Origin: Clostridia bacterium
GTDB taxonomy: Bacteria > Bacillota > Clostridia > Christensenellales > Aristaeellaceae
Assembly: GCA_017541205.1 (NCBI GenBank)
Contig: JAFXZO010000062.1
Location: forward strand, 1 to 33,814
Reading direction: 5' to 3'
DNA: 33,814 nt
Shown: positions 13,966 through 22,802 of the stretch, piece after piece
Layout of the letters: the number at the start of each line of letters is the position of its first letter
How positions within the stretch are numbered: position 1 is the first letter of the stretch
Position numbers and translations under genes: made by a program
The notes under the pieces: generated by a model
What the model was told of the DNA's origin: nothing
Databases searched by the model: none
What the model saw: the letters and a program-made list of their open reading frames with translations, nothing else

Positions 13966-14790
13966 TCAGATCAAGCCGAGCTTTTGGAAGGCCCAGGCGA
14001 GGCCGTCGTCCTCCACGGCGGGACAGACCAGATCGCTGCGTTCCTTGAGGGCGGGGCTTCCATTTTCCATGCAGACGGAATAGCCGACGGTTTCGATCAT
14101 TTCCAGGTCGTTCATGCTGTCGCCAAAGCCGATGGTATCTTCAAGGCCCAGGCCGTAATGGTCCGCCACGATCTTGACGCCCCGGCCCTTATCGAACTTG
14201 CGGTTGATGAGCTCGCCGTTGAGGCACTGATAGGCCGCCACGTCCTGCACCACAAAGTTGAAATCCTTTTCCAGCGCGGCCCTCGCGGGCATGAGCTGCT
14301 CCTTGGTCTTGCACATGAACACGATCTTATAGACGGGCCGCCCGTCGTATTCCTTCATGGGCAGGATGTTCAGCTGCTCGGCCAGGGCTTTGCGCCAGCG
14401 CACCAATTCGCTGTTGCCCTCGCCGGCCTGGGCCAGGAATTCGCCCAGGTCCTCGTCGCCCCAGGTGGCGTCCTTGGCCTCGATGGTGCGGAAGACGCCG
14501 TTTTCTTTGAGCAGGCGCATGCCCGTTTCAAATTGTTCCTTCGTCATGGGGCAGTCAAAGAGCACCTCGTCGCCCGCGAACACATAGCCGCCGGCGCCGG
14601 CGACGGCCCCTTCAAAGCCGAGCGCCAGCACGGGGGCCAGCATGGCGGGGTTGCGCCCGGTGCACAGGAACACCTTGTGGCCGTTTGCCTGCGCCTTGCG
14701 GATGGCGTCCATGGCGCTTGCAGGCGGGTTATTGCTGCCCGCGGGGGTCAGCGTGCCGTCGATATCCAGAAAAATCAGTTTCTGCGTCAT
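13966..14790 (-). CDS. HAD-superfamily sugar phosphatase (type IIB, Cof/SPP-like)
   Basis: The 274-residue protein has all HAD motifs: I LDIDGT (Asp9 and Asp11), II FLCTGRN, III the Lys region in DKGRGVK and IV GFGDSMND. The large cap between motifs II and III is of the C2B type, as in Cof-type phosphatases and sucrose-6-phosphate phosphatase. Such enzymes hydrolyse sugar phosphates in the cytosol. The start (ATG 14790) follows TAAGGAGG, only 11 bases after the GH13 gene, so the two are cotranscribed. Placed between a GH13_4 enzyme and a sucrose PTS, it is a candidate for removing phosphate from incoming sucrose 6-phosphate. Substrates of the family are broad, so a general sugar-phosphate role is equally possible. 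Confidence 0.85.
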   Translation of the reverse strand: MTQKLIFLDIDGTLTPAGSNNPPASAMDAIRKAQANGHKVFLCTGRNPAMLAPVLALGFEGAVAGAGGYVFAGDEVLFDCPMTKEQFETGMRLLKENGVFRTIEAKDATWGDEDLGEFLAQAGEGNSELVRWRKALAEQLNILPMKEYDGRPVYKIVFMCKTKEQLMPARAALEKDFNFVVQDVAAYQCLNGELINRKFDKGRGVKIVADHYGLGLEDTIGFGDSMNDLEMIETVGYSVCMENGSPALKERSDLVCPAVEDDGLAWAFQKLGLI

Positions 14791-14801
14791 GTCAATCCTC
14801 C

Positions 14802-16646
14802 TTAAAAGGTATGCAGGAGCCAGCGGAAGCCGTGCGGCGGCAGGACGACCCGTCCGGCGTCCGCCCTTCCGCCGTCGATCAGGTCAACATAGGATTTTTC
14901 ATCTCTGAGCCAGGCGGTTTTTTCCTCCGCGCTGAAGTTGAACAGGGCCAGGAGCTGTTCGCCCCGGTAATAGCGCCCGATGCCCAATACCTGATCGCTG
15001 CCGGTATCCAGCAGCCAGGTATCCGCATCGGTATCGAAAACGGCGTGATGGGCCCGCTGCTGCTCCATATTGGTGATGGCGGAAAAAACCTTGCTCTCCG
15101 GGGTATCCTTTTGATTGCGAAGCTCCACCTTTTCCCAGTCCAGATCGCCGCGGTGCAGGTAGCGGCTGTCCTCGCGCTTCAAGGGATCGTCGTGGTACGT
15201 GCAGTCGTTCTCCTGGGCGATTTCGTCGCCGCTGTAGAGGACCGGCACGCCGCTTAACGTAAACATGAAGGCGTGCAGCATGGCGTCCGTACGGACGGCC
15301 TCCTCCATGGCGTTTGCATCGCCGCTTTCGCGCGCGGCCTGGATGCCGCACAGGCTGGCTGTGGTGCCGCAGAGCCTGGCGTCGCCAAGGCGCGGATCGT
15401 TGTTGTACAATTCGCCCCGGGCCTGGCTGCCGGGCCAGGCGCCGGTCAGGTAATCGTTCAGGTACTTCTTATGCGGCACTTCCTCCTGGCGGAACTGACG
15501 CAGGAACGCGTAATCCAGGCCCCAGCCGATATCGTCATGGCAGCGCAGATAGTTGAGGAAGGTATAAGCCTTGGGCAGGGAGAACACCTGCTCCAATTGA
15601 TGCCTCAGCAGCCGCACGTCCCTCGTGGCCACGGTGTGCCAGATGGTCGCCATGGTGGTCACGTTATAGAGCAGATGGCATTCCGGCTTTTCCACGGACC
15701 CAAAGTAGGGCACCACCTTGCTGGGCTCCATGACCACCTCGCCCAGCAGCAGCGTACCGGGGCAGACGATCTCGCATACCATGCGCATCATGCGCACCAG
15801 CACATGCACCTGCTTCAGGTTCCGGCAATTGGTGCCCAGCGCCTTCCAGATGTAGGGCACCGCGTCCAGGCGGATGACGTCCACGCCGTGGTTGCACAGG
15901 TTCAGCATGTTGTCCGTCATATCGTTGAAGACGGTGGGGTTGGCGTAATTCAGATCCCACTGGTAGGGATAGAAGGTGGTCATGACCACCTTTTTCGCTT
16001 CCTCGCACCAGGAAAAGTTGCCCGGCGCGGTGGTGGGGAAGACCTGGGGAACGGTCTGTTCAAAGGCGTTGGGCAGCGTCCAGTCGTCGAAGAAGAAATA
16101 GCGGTCCTGGTATTCCTTTTCCCCGGCCCTGGCGCGGCGCGCCCATTCGTGATCCTCGCTGGTGTGGTTCATCACAAAATCCAGGCAAACGGCGATGCCG
16201 CGCTCGTGGCAGTCGTCGGCCAGGGCGGCCAGATCCTCCATGGTGCCAAGCTCGGGCTGCACCTTGCGGAAATCGCTCACCGCGTAGCCGCCGTCGCTTC
16301 GGCCTTCGGGGCTTTCCAGCAAGGGCATCAGGTGCAGGTAATTCACGCCGCAGTCCGTGATGTAGTCCAGCTTTTTTCTCACGCCCTGCAGATTGCCCGC
16401 AAAGGCGTTCACGTACATCAGCATGCCTACCAGGTCGTGCCCTTTGTACCAATCCGGAAATTCCTCCCGGGCCCGGTCCATCAGTTTGAGCTTTTCAGAG
16501 CGTTCCTCCCACAGCCGGTAGAGCATGTCCACAAAATAGTCGTAGGCCCTCTGGTCGTTGTGGTACAGCTCGCAGTACAGCCATTTCAACTCGTCTTCAT
16601 GACGGCGGAAACGGGAGGCAAACTCGGGTAGCCAATGGTTTTTCAC
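14802..16646 (-). CDS. GH13_4 amylosucrase-like / sucrose hydrolase-like enzyme
   Basis: The 614-residue protein follows the amylosucrase pattern from end to end, including the N-terminal helical region with LMDRAREE. Catalytic residues are nucleophile Asp261 (IRLDAV), acid/base Glu303 (LLGEVV) and transition-state His370-Asp371 (RCHDD). The spacing matches Neisseria amylosucrase, where the nucleophile-to-acid distance is likewise 42. DGGYAVSDFRKVQPELGTM is diagnostic. Family members act on sucrose, transferring glucose to glucan or to water and releasing fructose. No signal peptide, so it is cytosolic. The start is GTG 16646, which overlaps the fructokinase stop (GTGA) and has AGGAGGG upstream: tight translational coupling. 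Whether it takes sucrose or sucrose 6-phosphate is open. Confidence 0.9.
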   Translation of the reverse strand: MKNHWLPEFASRFRRHEDELKWLYCELYHNDQRAYDYFVDMLYRLWEERSEKLKLMDRAREEFPDWYKGHDLVGMLMYVNAFAGNLQGVRKKLDYITDCGVNYLHLMPLLESPEGRSDGGYAVSDFRKVQPELGTMEDLAALADDCHERGIAVCLDFVMNHTSEDHEWARRARAGEKEYQDRYFFFDDWTLPNAFEQTVPQVFPTTAPGNFSWCEEAKKVVMTTFYPYQWDLNYANPTVFNDMTDNMLNLCNHGVDVIRLDAVPYIWKALGTNCRNLKQVHVLVRMMRMVCEIVCPGTLLLGEVVMEPSKVVPYFGSVEKPECHLLYNVTTMATIWHTVATRDVRLLRHQLEQVFSLPKAYTFLNYLRCHDDIGWGLDYAFLRQFRQEEVPHKKYLNDYLTGAWPGSQARGELYNNDPRLGDARLCGTTASLCGIQAARESGDANAMEEAVRTDAMLHAFMFTLSGVPVLYSGDEIAQENDCTYHDDPLKREDSRYLHRGDLDWEKVELRNQKDTPESKVFSAITNMEQQRAHHAVFDTDADTWLLDTGSDQVLGIGRYYRGEQLLALFNFSAEEKTAWLRDEKSYVDLIDGGRADAGRVVLPPHGFRWLLHTF

Positions 16647-17584
16647 TGTAATCCCTCCTGTACTTCTTGCAGCGTCGGCATGGCCGGGATAGCGCCGCGG
16701 CGGCTGGTGGTGATGGACGCGGCTTTATTGGCGAAGCGGACGAACGCGTTGATCTGATCGGCGGTCAGGCCGTCCAGGCCGCCGTGCGCGGCGATCCGGC
16801 TCAGGAACGCGCCGAAGAAGGTGTCCCCGGCGCCGTTGGTGTCCGCCACCTTGACGGGGCAGCCCGGCGCCCGGCCCTGCAAATCTCCGCAGCGCCACAT
16901 CGCGCCGTCGGGGCCCAGGGTGACCACGGCCAGCCTCACGCCCAGCGCCATCAGCTTATCGAGCGCTTCCTCGGGCGCTTTGACGCCGCAAAGCAGCGTC
17001 GTTTCCTCATCGCTGATCTTGACGATGTCGCAAAGCGGCAGCACGGCGCGCATTTGCAGGACGGCCGCATCCTCGTGTTCCCAAAGCGCCGCGCGGTAAT
17101 TGGGGTCGTAGGTGATGAGCGCGCCGTCGTTTTTCGCCGCCTGCACGGCGGTGATCACGGCGTCCCGGCAGACGGGATCGGTCAGGCTGACGCTGCCAAA
17201 ATGCAGGATGCCCGTGCCGCGCGCCGCCCGGATCGCCTCCGCCGCGTCGATCATGGTATCCGCGCCCGGCTTGCGGTAAAAGGAAAAGCTGCGTTCGCCG
17301 GCCGGGTCCACCGTCACGATGGCGAGGGTGGTATTGGCTTTGCCCGTCACCTGCAGGCCGTCCGTGGATACGCCGAAGCGGGTCAGCGTGTCCCGAAGCA
17401 GGCGGCCGTACGCGTCGTCGCCGACGCAGCCGATGAACCCGGCTTCGATCCCGAGCTTCGCGGCCGCCACGGCCACGTTGGCCGGCGCGCCGCCCGGATT
17501 GGCCGCAAAATGCGGGATGCCGTTTTCATCGATGTGCGTTTGGGTCATATCGACCAGGATCTCTCCGATGGATGTGATCTTCAC
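16643..17584 (-). CDS. scrK: Fructokinase, PfkB family
   Basis: The 313-residue protein has the PfkB N-terminal signature GGAPANVAVAAAKLG and the C-terminal catalytic signature DTNGAGDTFFGAF, whose last Asp is the base. It also has the start pattern ITSIGEILVDM typical of fructokinases. It should phosphorylate free fructose with ATP to fructose 6-phosphate. The open frame begins upstream with TTG at 17617, but the family normally begins at the ITSIGE strand. GTG 17584 with AAGG seven bases before it is the likely start. It is first gene after promoter 17685-17713 and overlaps the GH13_4 gene by four bases, matching a role in using the fructose that enzyme releases. Confidence 0.92.
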   Translation of the reverse strand: MKITSIGEILVDMTQTHIDENGIPHFAANPGGAPANVAVAAAKLGIEAGFIGCVGDDAYGRLLRDTLTRFGVSTDGLQVTGKANTTLAIVTVDPAGERSFSFYRKPGADTMIDAAEAIRAARGTGILHFGSVSLTDPVCRDAVITAVQAAKNDGALITYDPNYRAALWEHEDAAVLQMRAVLPLCDIVKISDEETTLLCGVKAPEEALDKLMALGVRLAVVTLGPDGAMWRCGDLQGRAPGCPVKVADTNGAGDTFFGAFLSRIAAHGGLDGLTADQINAFVRFANKAASITTSRRGAIPAMPTLQEVQEGLQ

Positions 17585-17684
17585 ATACTCACCTTCCCTA
17601 TATGTTTTTGAATCCAATTGCGTGTGGCACAGCCGGAGCGTCCGGGGAAAGGAAGACCTTGTTCATTTGTGTTTTATTAATACC

Positions 17685-17713
17685 ACTATACCATACTTGA
17701 TCGGGCTTTGCAA
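17685..17713 (-). promoter_or_regulatory. Sigma-A promoter of scrK-GH13-HAD
   Basis: On the minus strand TTGCAA (17713-17708), 17 bases, TATAGT (17690-17685). The -35 abuts the T-run of the upstream peptidase terminator. The transcript leader is about 95 bases. No strong palindrome for a LacI-type repressor is evident. Confidence 0.75.
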
Positions 17714-17748
17714 GAAAAAAACCCATGCCGTGCTGAAACGGCATGGGT
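17714..17748 (-). terminator. Rho-independent terminator of the M16 peptidase gene
   Basis: ACCCATGCCGT (17721-17731) and ACGGCATGGGT (17738-17748) form a perfect 11-bp stem with a 6-base loop. On the minus strand it is followed by a seven-base T-run (17720-17714). It lies 16 bases after the gene end. Confidence 0.96.
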
Positions 17749-17764
17749 GAGGAACGAAGAGGGA

Positions 17765-20700
17765 TTATTGCAGGAGATTGTTCAGGTTGAGGAGCGATTG
17801 CGCCAGCTCGCCGCGGGTCATGGGCTGATCCGTGATTTCGCAGACCGAGCCGTTTTCCAGGGGGAACTGCATGAGCGCGAAGAGCTGGACGACGATCTGA
17901 TCGCAGTCCGCGAAGGTGATCGGCGTATCCACGGTATAGTCGGCGGGCACCAGGCCGTAGGAGGCAAAGAATTCCGTCGCTTCTTCCGGCGCGTTCGCGG
18001 GGCCGCCGGCAAAGACGTACAGCGCGCCGCACAGATCGCCCACCGTGGCGGGATCCTCCACGCCGAATGTATCCTCGCCCTTGGCGGCCATCAGGCCGTT
18101 TTCAAAGACAAAGCGCACGGCGTCATAGTATTCGCTGCCTTTCGGCGCGTCGGTGAGCTCCACCTGGGAGGCGTCCGCGGCGTTGAAGGGATTGAGGATC
18201 ACATCGTACAGGTCGGCGTTCGCGTTGATGGCGGCGGCGCTGCCCGCGGTGGAGTGCACGCCGTTTTCCCAGGCTTTCCGGTAAATCTCGGCGGCGGCCT
18301 TCACGGTGTCGGGCGTGACGGCCTTGAGCTGGCGCATATAGTCCAGAAACCGGTCCAGCTTCTTTTCGTTCAGCGTGTCCGAAATCGCGCTGACCGCGCC
18401 CGCCAGCTCGCCCTGGGGCTTGGCCAGGCCGGAATAAGTGCTCATGATGTAGCCGTCCAGGGTATCCTGGTCCACGTCCATCTGGGCGATGATGTCCGAA
18501 AGGGAAGCGTACACATCGAAGGTTTCCTTCACGTTCGGGTCGCGGTAGGAAAGCAGGTACATGGCGCCGTTCTTTTCCACCATTTCGTTTACCGGCGTGT
18601 ATACGCCCATCTGGTCGCGCAGGATGGGCATCAGCACCTGGTCGCTCACCAGCGATGTGATGGCGGACAGGCCCGCGTCGTATTCGGTCAGGCCCATATC
18701 GTCAAGCGTGGCGATTACATTGTTGTACTGGATGTTGCCATCCACGATCAGGGCTTCCCGCTGCGCGCCCACGGGCAGGTCATACACGGCGGCTTCCCGC
18801 TCCACGTGGTCCAGCTTCGCCATGAAGGCGTCGGCCAGAGGACGGTTCAATTCGATACTCTGCTCATTGCCAGCGAAAGTGGCGATAGCGCCCGCGTTGT
18901 TATGGAAGAAGGATTGGATGGCTTCAAAGTGCTTCGTCACTTCTTCGGGGTTTTCGCTCAGCTGGGTTTCCAGGTTTTCCAGGAAAGCGTAGTAATCCAG
19001 GAAGTTCAAGTAGTTATAATAACGGTAGAAAGGAGAGTTGTCCGCCATGCCGCGGTACAGCATGATGTTGTAAGCGCTGCTGTTGATGGTGGCGCGCACG
19101 GAGGTTTTCTGGGCCTGCACCTGCTCCATCAGCTTCTGGGTGTCGTCGAAGCGGGTCTGGAAGAGCAATTCTTCCATCAGGTCATAGCCTGCGGCCAGGT
19201 CGTCGTCCAGGGCATACCATTCGGCCACCAGGTACGGATGAATGGCGTCGGTCATGTCCGCAGTTTCGACACCGGTGGTTTTGTTATACAGGTAGCGGCT
19301 AATGAGCACATCCAGTTCTTCCTTGGTGTGCCTGTCGGTGTCCAATTGGCCCAGCAGACGGGTGAAGAGGCGCATCCAGTGAATGTCCTCCTGGGGCAGC
19401 GCGGCGGCGTCCAGCTTGAGGGACACAGAACCGATGCCGTCCACGCCCGCGGGCACTTCGATATGGCGGATGCCGTTTTCGTCGGTAAAGTCATTGACCG
19501 TGTAGGTTTTGATCTCCTCGGGCAGGCTGTCCACGGTGACGGCCTTGATCTTCGCCATCAGTTCGGTGTTGTCCTCTTCCTTGGCCGGAGCGTTGGTTTC
19601 ATCCACGATGGCCTGCAGCTCTTCCTGCGTCATGCCGGCCTTGATTTCAGCCAGCTTCGCCTTCAGGGCCTCGTCCTGTTTTTCCTTCTCGCCGGGGGCG
19701 GGATAGGTGGTGGTGAGGGTGTAGAGCTTCTTGTCCGCCAGCCACTTCGCGGCCGCTTCCTTCAGCAGCCCGTCCCGGTTTTCCCGGTCGATGGCGGACA
19801 GGGAGTCAACGTAATCGACGTAGCTGAAAGGATCGCCTGTAACGGCGTATTGGTATGCGATGTTGCTCATCACGCCTTCAACGGGGTTGCCGCTTTCAGG
19901 CGCCAGCTTGGTGGAGATGTTCAGGCTGGTCATGGCGCTGTCCACCATATCCTGGGGGAAGCCGTTTTCAGCCACGTTCCTAAGCGCGTCGTCCACCAGC
20001 GCCTTGAACGGCTCGGCGTCGCCCCGGTTCATGCCGGAAGCCACGAAAACGATGGCGTCGTCCGGCGCGGCCAATTCGCGGCCGCAGCTGACGGAACCGG
20101 CGGGGAACGCTTTCTTGAAGCTCTGCTGCAGGGTGGAGGCATTTTCATTCAGCATGAGGCATACGTGATCGATCAGGTTTTCCTGCGCGGTGTCGCCCTT
20201 CATGCCGGGGCAGAGAATATAGTAGTAGATCACGGTCTGGTTGGTCACGTCCGTCCCTTCGGCCATGGGGAAGCCGAACTCGGCGGACACAGCTTCGGTG
20301 ATGGGGGCATAACCGGCGTCCTCAAAGGTGAATTCCGCCTTTTCATAAGGCGCGAAGGCTTCGTCCAGCAGGGAAAGGAAGGCGGCGTAATCCTCGATCT
20401 GGCCGTAGAGAACGGCGAAGCAGTTGGAGGGATGATAGTATTTGTCGTGGAAGTTCTTTACATCCTCATACGTCATTTCCGGAATGTTCTGTGGCATGCC
20501 GCCCTGGTTGAAGCTGAGCGTGGCGCCGGGGAAGGTGCGCTTGTTGGCGTTCTGCAGCGCCGCGCGGGCAAGCGTGATGGCGCCCTGCATTTCGCTGTAC
20601 ACAACGCCCTCGTAGGTCAATTCGCCGTCCAGGTCAGGCAGGTTATAATGCCACGCCTGGGTCTTGAAGATGCCCTCATCCGTCATGATGAGCGGATGGA

Positions 20701-21172
20701 AGCAGGAGTCCACATAGTAATCCGCCAGGCCCAGCAGCTGCGTTTCGGACAGGGAAGCGACGGGATAACTGGTGCAGGCGTCGAAGGTATAGGCGTTTAT
20801 GAGGGTATTGTAGGTTTGGTAGTTGATATTGAAGAACAGGGAAGTAGAGGGATACTTCTCCGACCCGAAAAGGGTGGCGTGTTCAAACACATGGGGCAGG
20901 CCGGTATCGTCGCTGGGCCGGGTGGGGAAGGTCAGCTGGAATGCCCGGTTGGTATCTTCATTGGCGATCCAGAGGAGCTTTCCGCCGGTTTTCTGATGCT
21001 CGAACAGCACCAGCTCCGCGCCGATCAGCGGGAAATCGCGGATTTCCTTCACTTCAAAACCGTTCACCACCTCGCCGACGGCGGGCAGCGCGTTGTCCGC
21101 CGCTTCGGCAAGCGCCGGCACGGCGCCAAGCAGCAGCGAAAGGATCAACAGAATGGACAGGACTTTTTTCAT
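17765..21172 (-). CDS. Secreted M16C (PreP/Cym1-like) metallopeptidase with S-layer-like C-terminal repeats
   Basis: The 1135-residue protein has a signal peptide (MKKVLSILL to PALAEA). The zinc site is the inverted motif HVFEH (His94, Glu97, His98), with the third ligand Glu194 in GVVYSEMQGA, as in M16C presequence proteases. An active N-terminal M16 half, a linker domain and an inactive C-terminal half run to about residue 1000, matching PreP length. The last 130 residues are extra: YYDAVRFVFENGLMAA and PMTRGELAQSLLNL look like degenerate S-layer homology repeats, which would tether it to the cell wall. PreP-type enzymes degrade short peptides inside a closed chamber. GGGAGGAAT supports the start. 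It is monocistronic, with its own promoter and terminator. Confidence 0.9.
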   Translation of the reverse strand: MKKVLSILLILSLLLGAVPALAEAADNALPAVGEVVNGFEVKEIRDFPLIGAELVLFEHQKTGGKLLWIANEDTNRAFQLTFPTRPSDDTGLPHVFEHATLFGSEKYPSTSLFFNINYQTYNTLINAYTFDACTSYPVASLSETQLLGLADYYVDSCFHPLIMTDEGIFKTQAWHYNLPDLDGELTYEGVVYSEMQGAITLARAALQNANKRTFPGATLSFNQGGMPQNIPEMTYEDVKNFHDKYYHPSNCFAVLYGQIEDYAAFLSLLDEAFAPYEKAEFTFEDAGYAPITEAVSAEFGFPMAEGTDVTNQTVIYYYILCPGMKGDTAQENLIDHVCLMLNENASTLQQSFKKAFPAGSVSCGRELAAPDDAIVFVASGMNRGDAEPFKALVDDALRNVAENGFPQDMVDSAMTSLNISTKLAPESGNPVEGVMSNIAYQYAVTGDPFSYVDYVDSLSAIDRENRDGLLKEAAAKWLADKKLYTLTTTYPAPGEKEKQDEALKAKLAEIKAGMTQEELQAIVDETNAPAKEEDNTELMAKIKAVTVDSLPEEIKTYTVNDFTDENGIRHIEVPAGVDGIGSVSLKLDAAALPQEDIHWMRLFTRLLGQLDTDRHTKEELDVLISRYLYNKTTGVETADMTDAIHPYLVAEWYALDDDLAAGYDLMEELLFQTRFDDTQKLMEQVQAQKTSVRATINSSAYNIMLYRGMADNSPFYRYYNYLNFLDYYAFLENLETQLSENPEEVTKHFEAIQSFFHNNAGAIATFAGNEQSIELNRPLADAFMAKLDHVEREAAVYDLPVGAQREALIVDGNIQYNNVIATLDDMGLTEYDAGLSAITSLVSDQVLMPILRDQMGVYTPVNEMVEKNGAMYLLSYRDPNVKETFDVYASLSDIIAQMDVDQDTLDGYIMSTYSGLAKPQGELAGAVSAISDTLNEKKLDRFLDYMRQLKAVTPDTVKAAAEIYRKAWENGVHSTAGSAAAINANADLYDVILNPFNAADASQVELTDAPKGSEYYDAVRFVFENGLMAAKGEDTFGVEDPATVGDLCGALYVFAGGPANAPEEATEFFASYGLVPADYTVDTPITFADCDQIVVQLFALMQFPLENGSVCEITDQPMTRGELAQSLLNLNNLLQ

Positions 21173-21208
21173 GCGTGGATTCCTCCCTTGATTTGGACTG
21201 TTTCCAAG

Positions 21209-21217
21209 ATTATAGCA
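21209..21217 (-). promoter_or_regulatory. Extended -10 promoter of the M16 peptidase
   Basis: TGCTATAAT on the minus strand (21217-21209), about 37 bases from the start codon; the -35 region is a T-tract with no good hexamer. Confidence 0.6.
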
Positions 21218-21249
21218 CAGGATTAAAAAAAATACACCTCTTTTTTCTT

Positions 21250-21263
21250 CGTATATTTATACG
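21250..21263. promoter_or_regulatory. Palindrome between divergent promoters (possible operator)
   Basis: CGTATA (21250-21255), TT, TATACG (21258-21263) is a perfect inverted repeat. It lies between the minus promoter of the peptidase and the plus promoter of the MATE exporter, a natural place for a shared regulator. No candidate protein is known. Confidence 0.35.
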
Positions 21264-21272
21264 TTCTTCCCC

Positions 21273-21301
21273 TTGCGGGGCCCAGCTGTTTTCCGTATAA
21301 T
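21273..21301 (+). promoter_or_regulatory. Sigma-A promoter of the MATE exporter
   Basis: TTGCGG (21273-21278), 17 bases, TATAAT (21296-21301). The 60-base leader contains a hairpin, CGTCCC/GGGACG (about 21325-21343), but no riboswitch class that I can recognise. Confidence 0.6.
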
Positions 21302-21371
21302 GAAGAAAGCCGGCCATCCGGAGCGTCCCGCGAGGGGGGACGGGCGATCTTAGGACGAAAGAGGCGTTCAG

Positions 21372-22736
21372 GTGGAAAAGAACAAGTACCTGGGGGACAA
21401 GGAATTTTATAAAAAAATCGCGATGATCGCCCTGCCGATCTCCGCCCAGCAATTGATCACCGTGGGCGTGAACCTGATGGACACGGTGATGCTCAGCTCC
21501 ATGGGCGACGCGCAATTGTCCGCCTCCGCGCTGGGCGGGCAGTTCATCAACCTCTTCCAGATCTTCTGCATGGGCATCGGCATGGGCGCGTCCGTGCTGA
21601 CCGCGCGCTATTGGGGCATGAAGGAGCTTCCGTCGCTTCGCAAGGCCGTCACGATCATGCTCCGCTTCGTCCTGGCCCTTTCCTCCGCCTTTACGCTCAT
21701 GACCGTGTTCGCCCCGTCGGTCATCATGCGCTTTTACACCGCGGAGGCGGATATCATCGATTACGGCGTCACCTACCTGATCTGGCTGATCCCCACGTAT
21801 TTCTGCATCGGGCTTTCGCTCACCTGCACGATCGTGCTGCGCAGCGTGGGCCAGGTCAGGATCCCGCTGTGGAGCTCCATCCTCGCGTTTTTTGTGAATG
21901 TGTTTTTCAACTGGGTTTTCATTTTCGGGCATCTGGGCATGCCCAGAATGGAAATCGCCGGGGCGGCGCTCGGCACGCTGATCGCCCGGGTGTTTGAGCT
22001 TGCGTTTATCTGCGGCCATTTTTTCTTCCGGGATCGGAAAATCAGCTATCGCCTGCGCGACCTGCGCATGAAATGCAGGGATCTGACGCGCGAATATTTC
22101 CGGGTATGCGTGCCGGTGCTGGTCAGCGACGGGCTTTTGGCCCTTGGCAACAACGCGGTGGCCATGGTGATGGGCCGCATCGGCAAAACGTTCGTCGCGG
22201 CCAATTCGGTCACCACCATCGTGCAGCAGCTTTCTTCCGTGCTCACCCAGGGCATCGCGCACGCCAGCTGCATCATAACCGGGCACACCATGGGCGAGGG
22301 CGATATGGAAAAGGCGCAGCGGCAGGGGTATACCTTCCTGGGCATCGGCCTGATGCTCGGCGTTTTCGCGGCGGGCGCCATCATGCTGCTGCGCGGCCCG
22401 ATCATCAACTATTACCAGGTATCGGAGGAAACGAAGGCGATCGCCTGGGAGCTGATGGACGCCATCGGCTTTATCGTCATTTTCCAGGCCATGAACTCCG
22501 TGCTCACCAAGGGCGTGCTCCGCGCCGGAGGCGATACCCGGTTCCTGATGGCGGGGGATATCCTGTTCCTCTGGGTCGCGTCCATCCCGCTGGGCATCCT
22601 GGCCGGGTTTGTGTTCCATTGGCCGCCCTTCTGGATCTACGCCATGCTGAAAATCGATCAGATCATCAAATGCGTCTGGTGCTTCTTTCGCCTGCGCAGC
22701 CGGAAATGGATGAAAAGGATCAGGCCGGCGGAATGA
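21372..22736 (+). CDS. MATE family multidrug/cation antiporter
   Basis: The 454-residue protein has twelve predicted membrane spans in two halves, the normal MATE length. Typical segments are IALPISAQQLITVGVNLMDTVMLS in the first span region (split here by position 18-41), GMGIGMGASVLTARYWG, and in the second half GIAHASCIITGHTMGEGD and LRAGGDTRF. MATE proteins export drugs or organic cations in exchange for sodium ions or protons across the cytoplasmic membrane. The start is GTG 21372 with AAAGAGG upstream. The small anchored-protein gene follows 66 bases later after a GGGCC/GGCCC stem without a U-tract, so read-through is likely. The substrate cannot be read from sequence. Confidence 0.92.
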   Translation: MEKNKYLGDKEFYKKIAMIALPISAQQLITVGVNLMDTVMLSSMGDAQLSASALGGQFINLFQIFCMGIGMGASVLTARYWGMKELPSLRKAVTIMLRFVLALSSAFTLMTVFAPSVIMRFYTAEADIIDYGVTYLIWLIPTYFCIGLSLTCTIVLRSVGQVRIPLWSSILAFFVNVFFNWVFIFGHLGMPRMEIAGAALGTLIARVFELAFICGHFFFRDRKISYRLRDLRMKCRDLTREYFRVCVPVLVSDGLLALGNNAVAMVMGRIGKTFVAANSVTTIVQQLSSVLTQGIAHASCIITGHTMGEGDMEKAQRQGYTFLGIGLMLGVFAAGAIMLLRGPIINYYQVSEETKAIAWELMDAIGFIVIFQAMNSVLTKGVLRAGGDTRFLMAGDILFLWVASIPLGILAGFVFHWPPFWIYAMLKIDQIIKCVWCFFRLRSRKWMKRIRPAE

Positions 22737-22802
22737 GATATTGAAAAAGGGCCCCGGCTGGGAGGCCCCCGATGATGGATCCCCCGGCAGGAGGAAGATG
22801 CG

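Noticed and set aside
17708-21226. 1172-codon open frame on the plus strand
   Set aside because: It is the reverse of the M16C peptidase gene, which has a signal peptide, zinc motif, promoter and terminator. The plus frame has none.
21302-21371. Possible guanidine or other riboswitch before the MATE gene
   Set aside because: There is a hairpin and a GGACGAAAG, but the arrangement does not match guanidine-I, -II or -III, nor other exporter riboswitch classes that I know.
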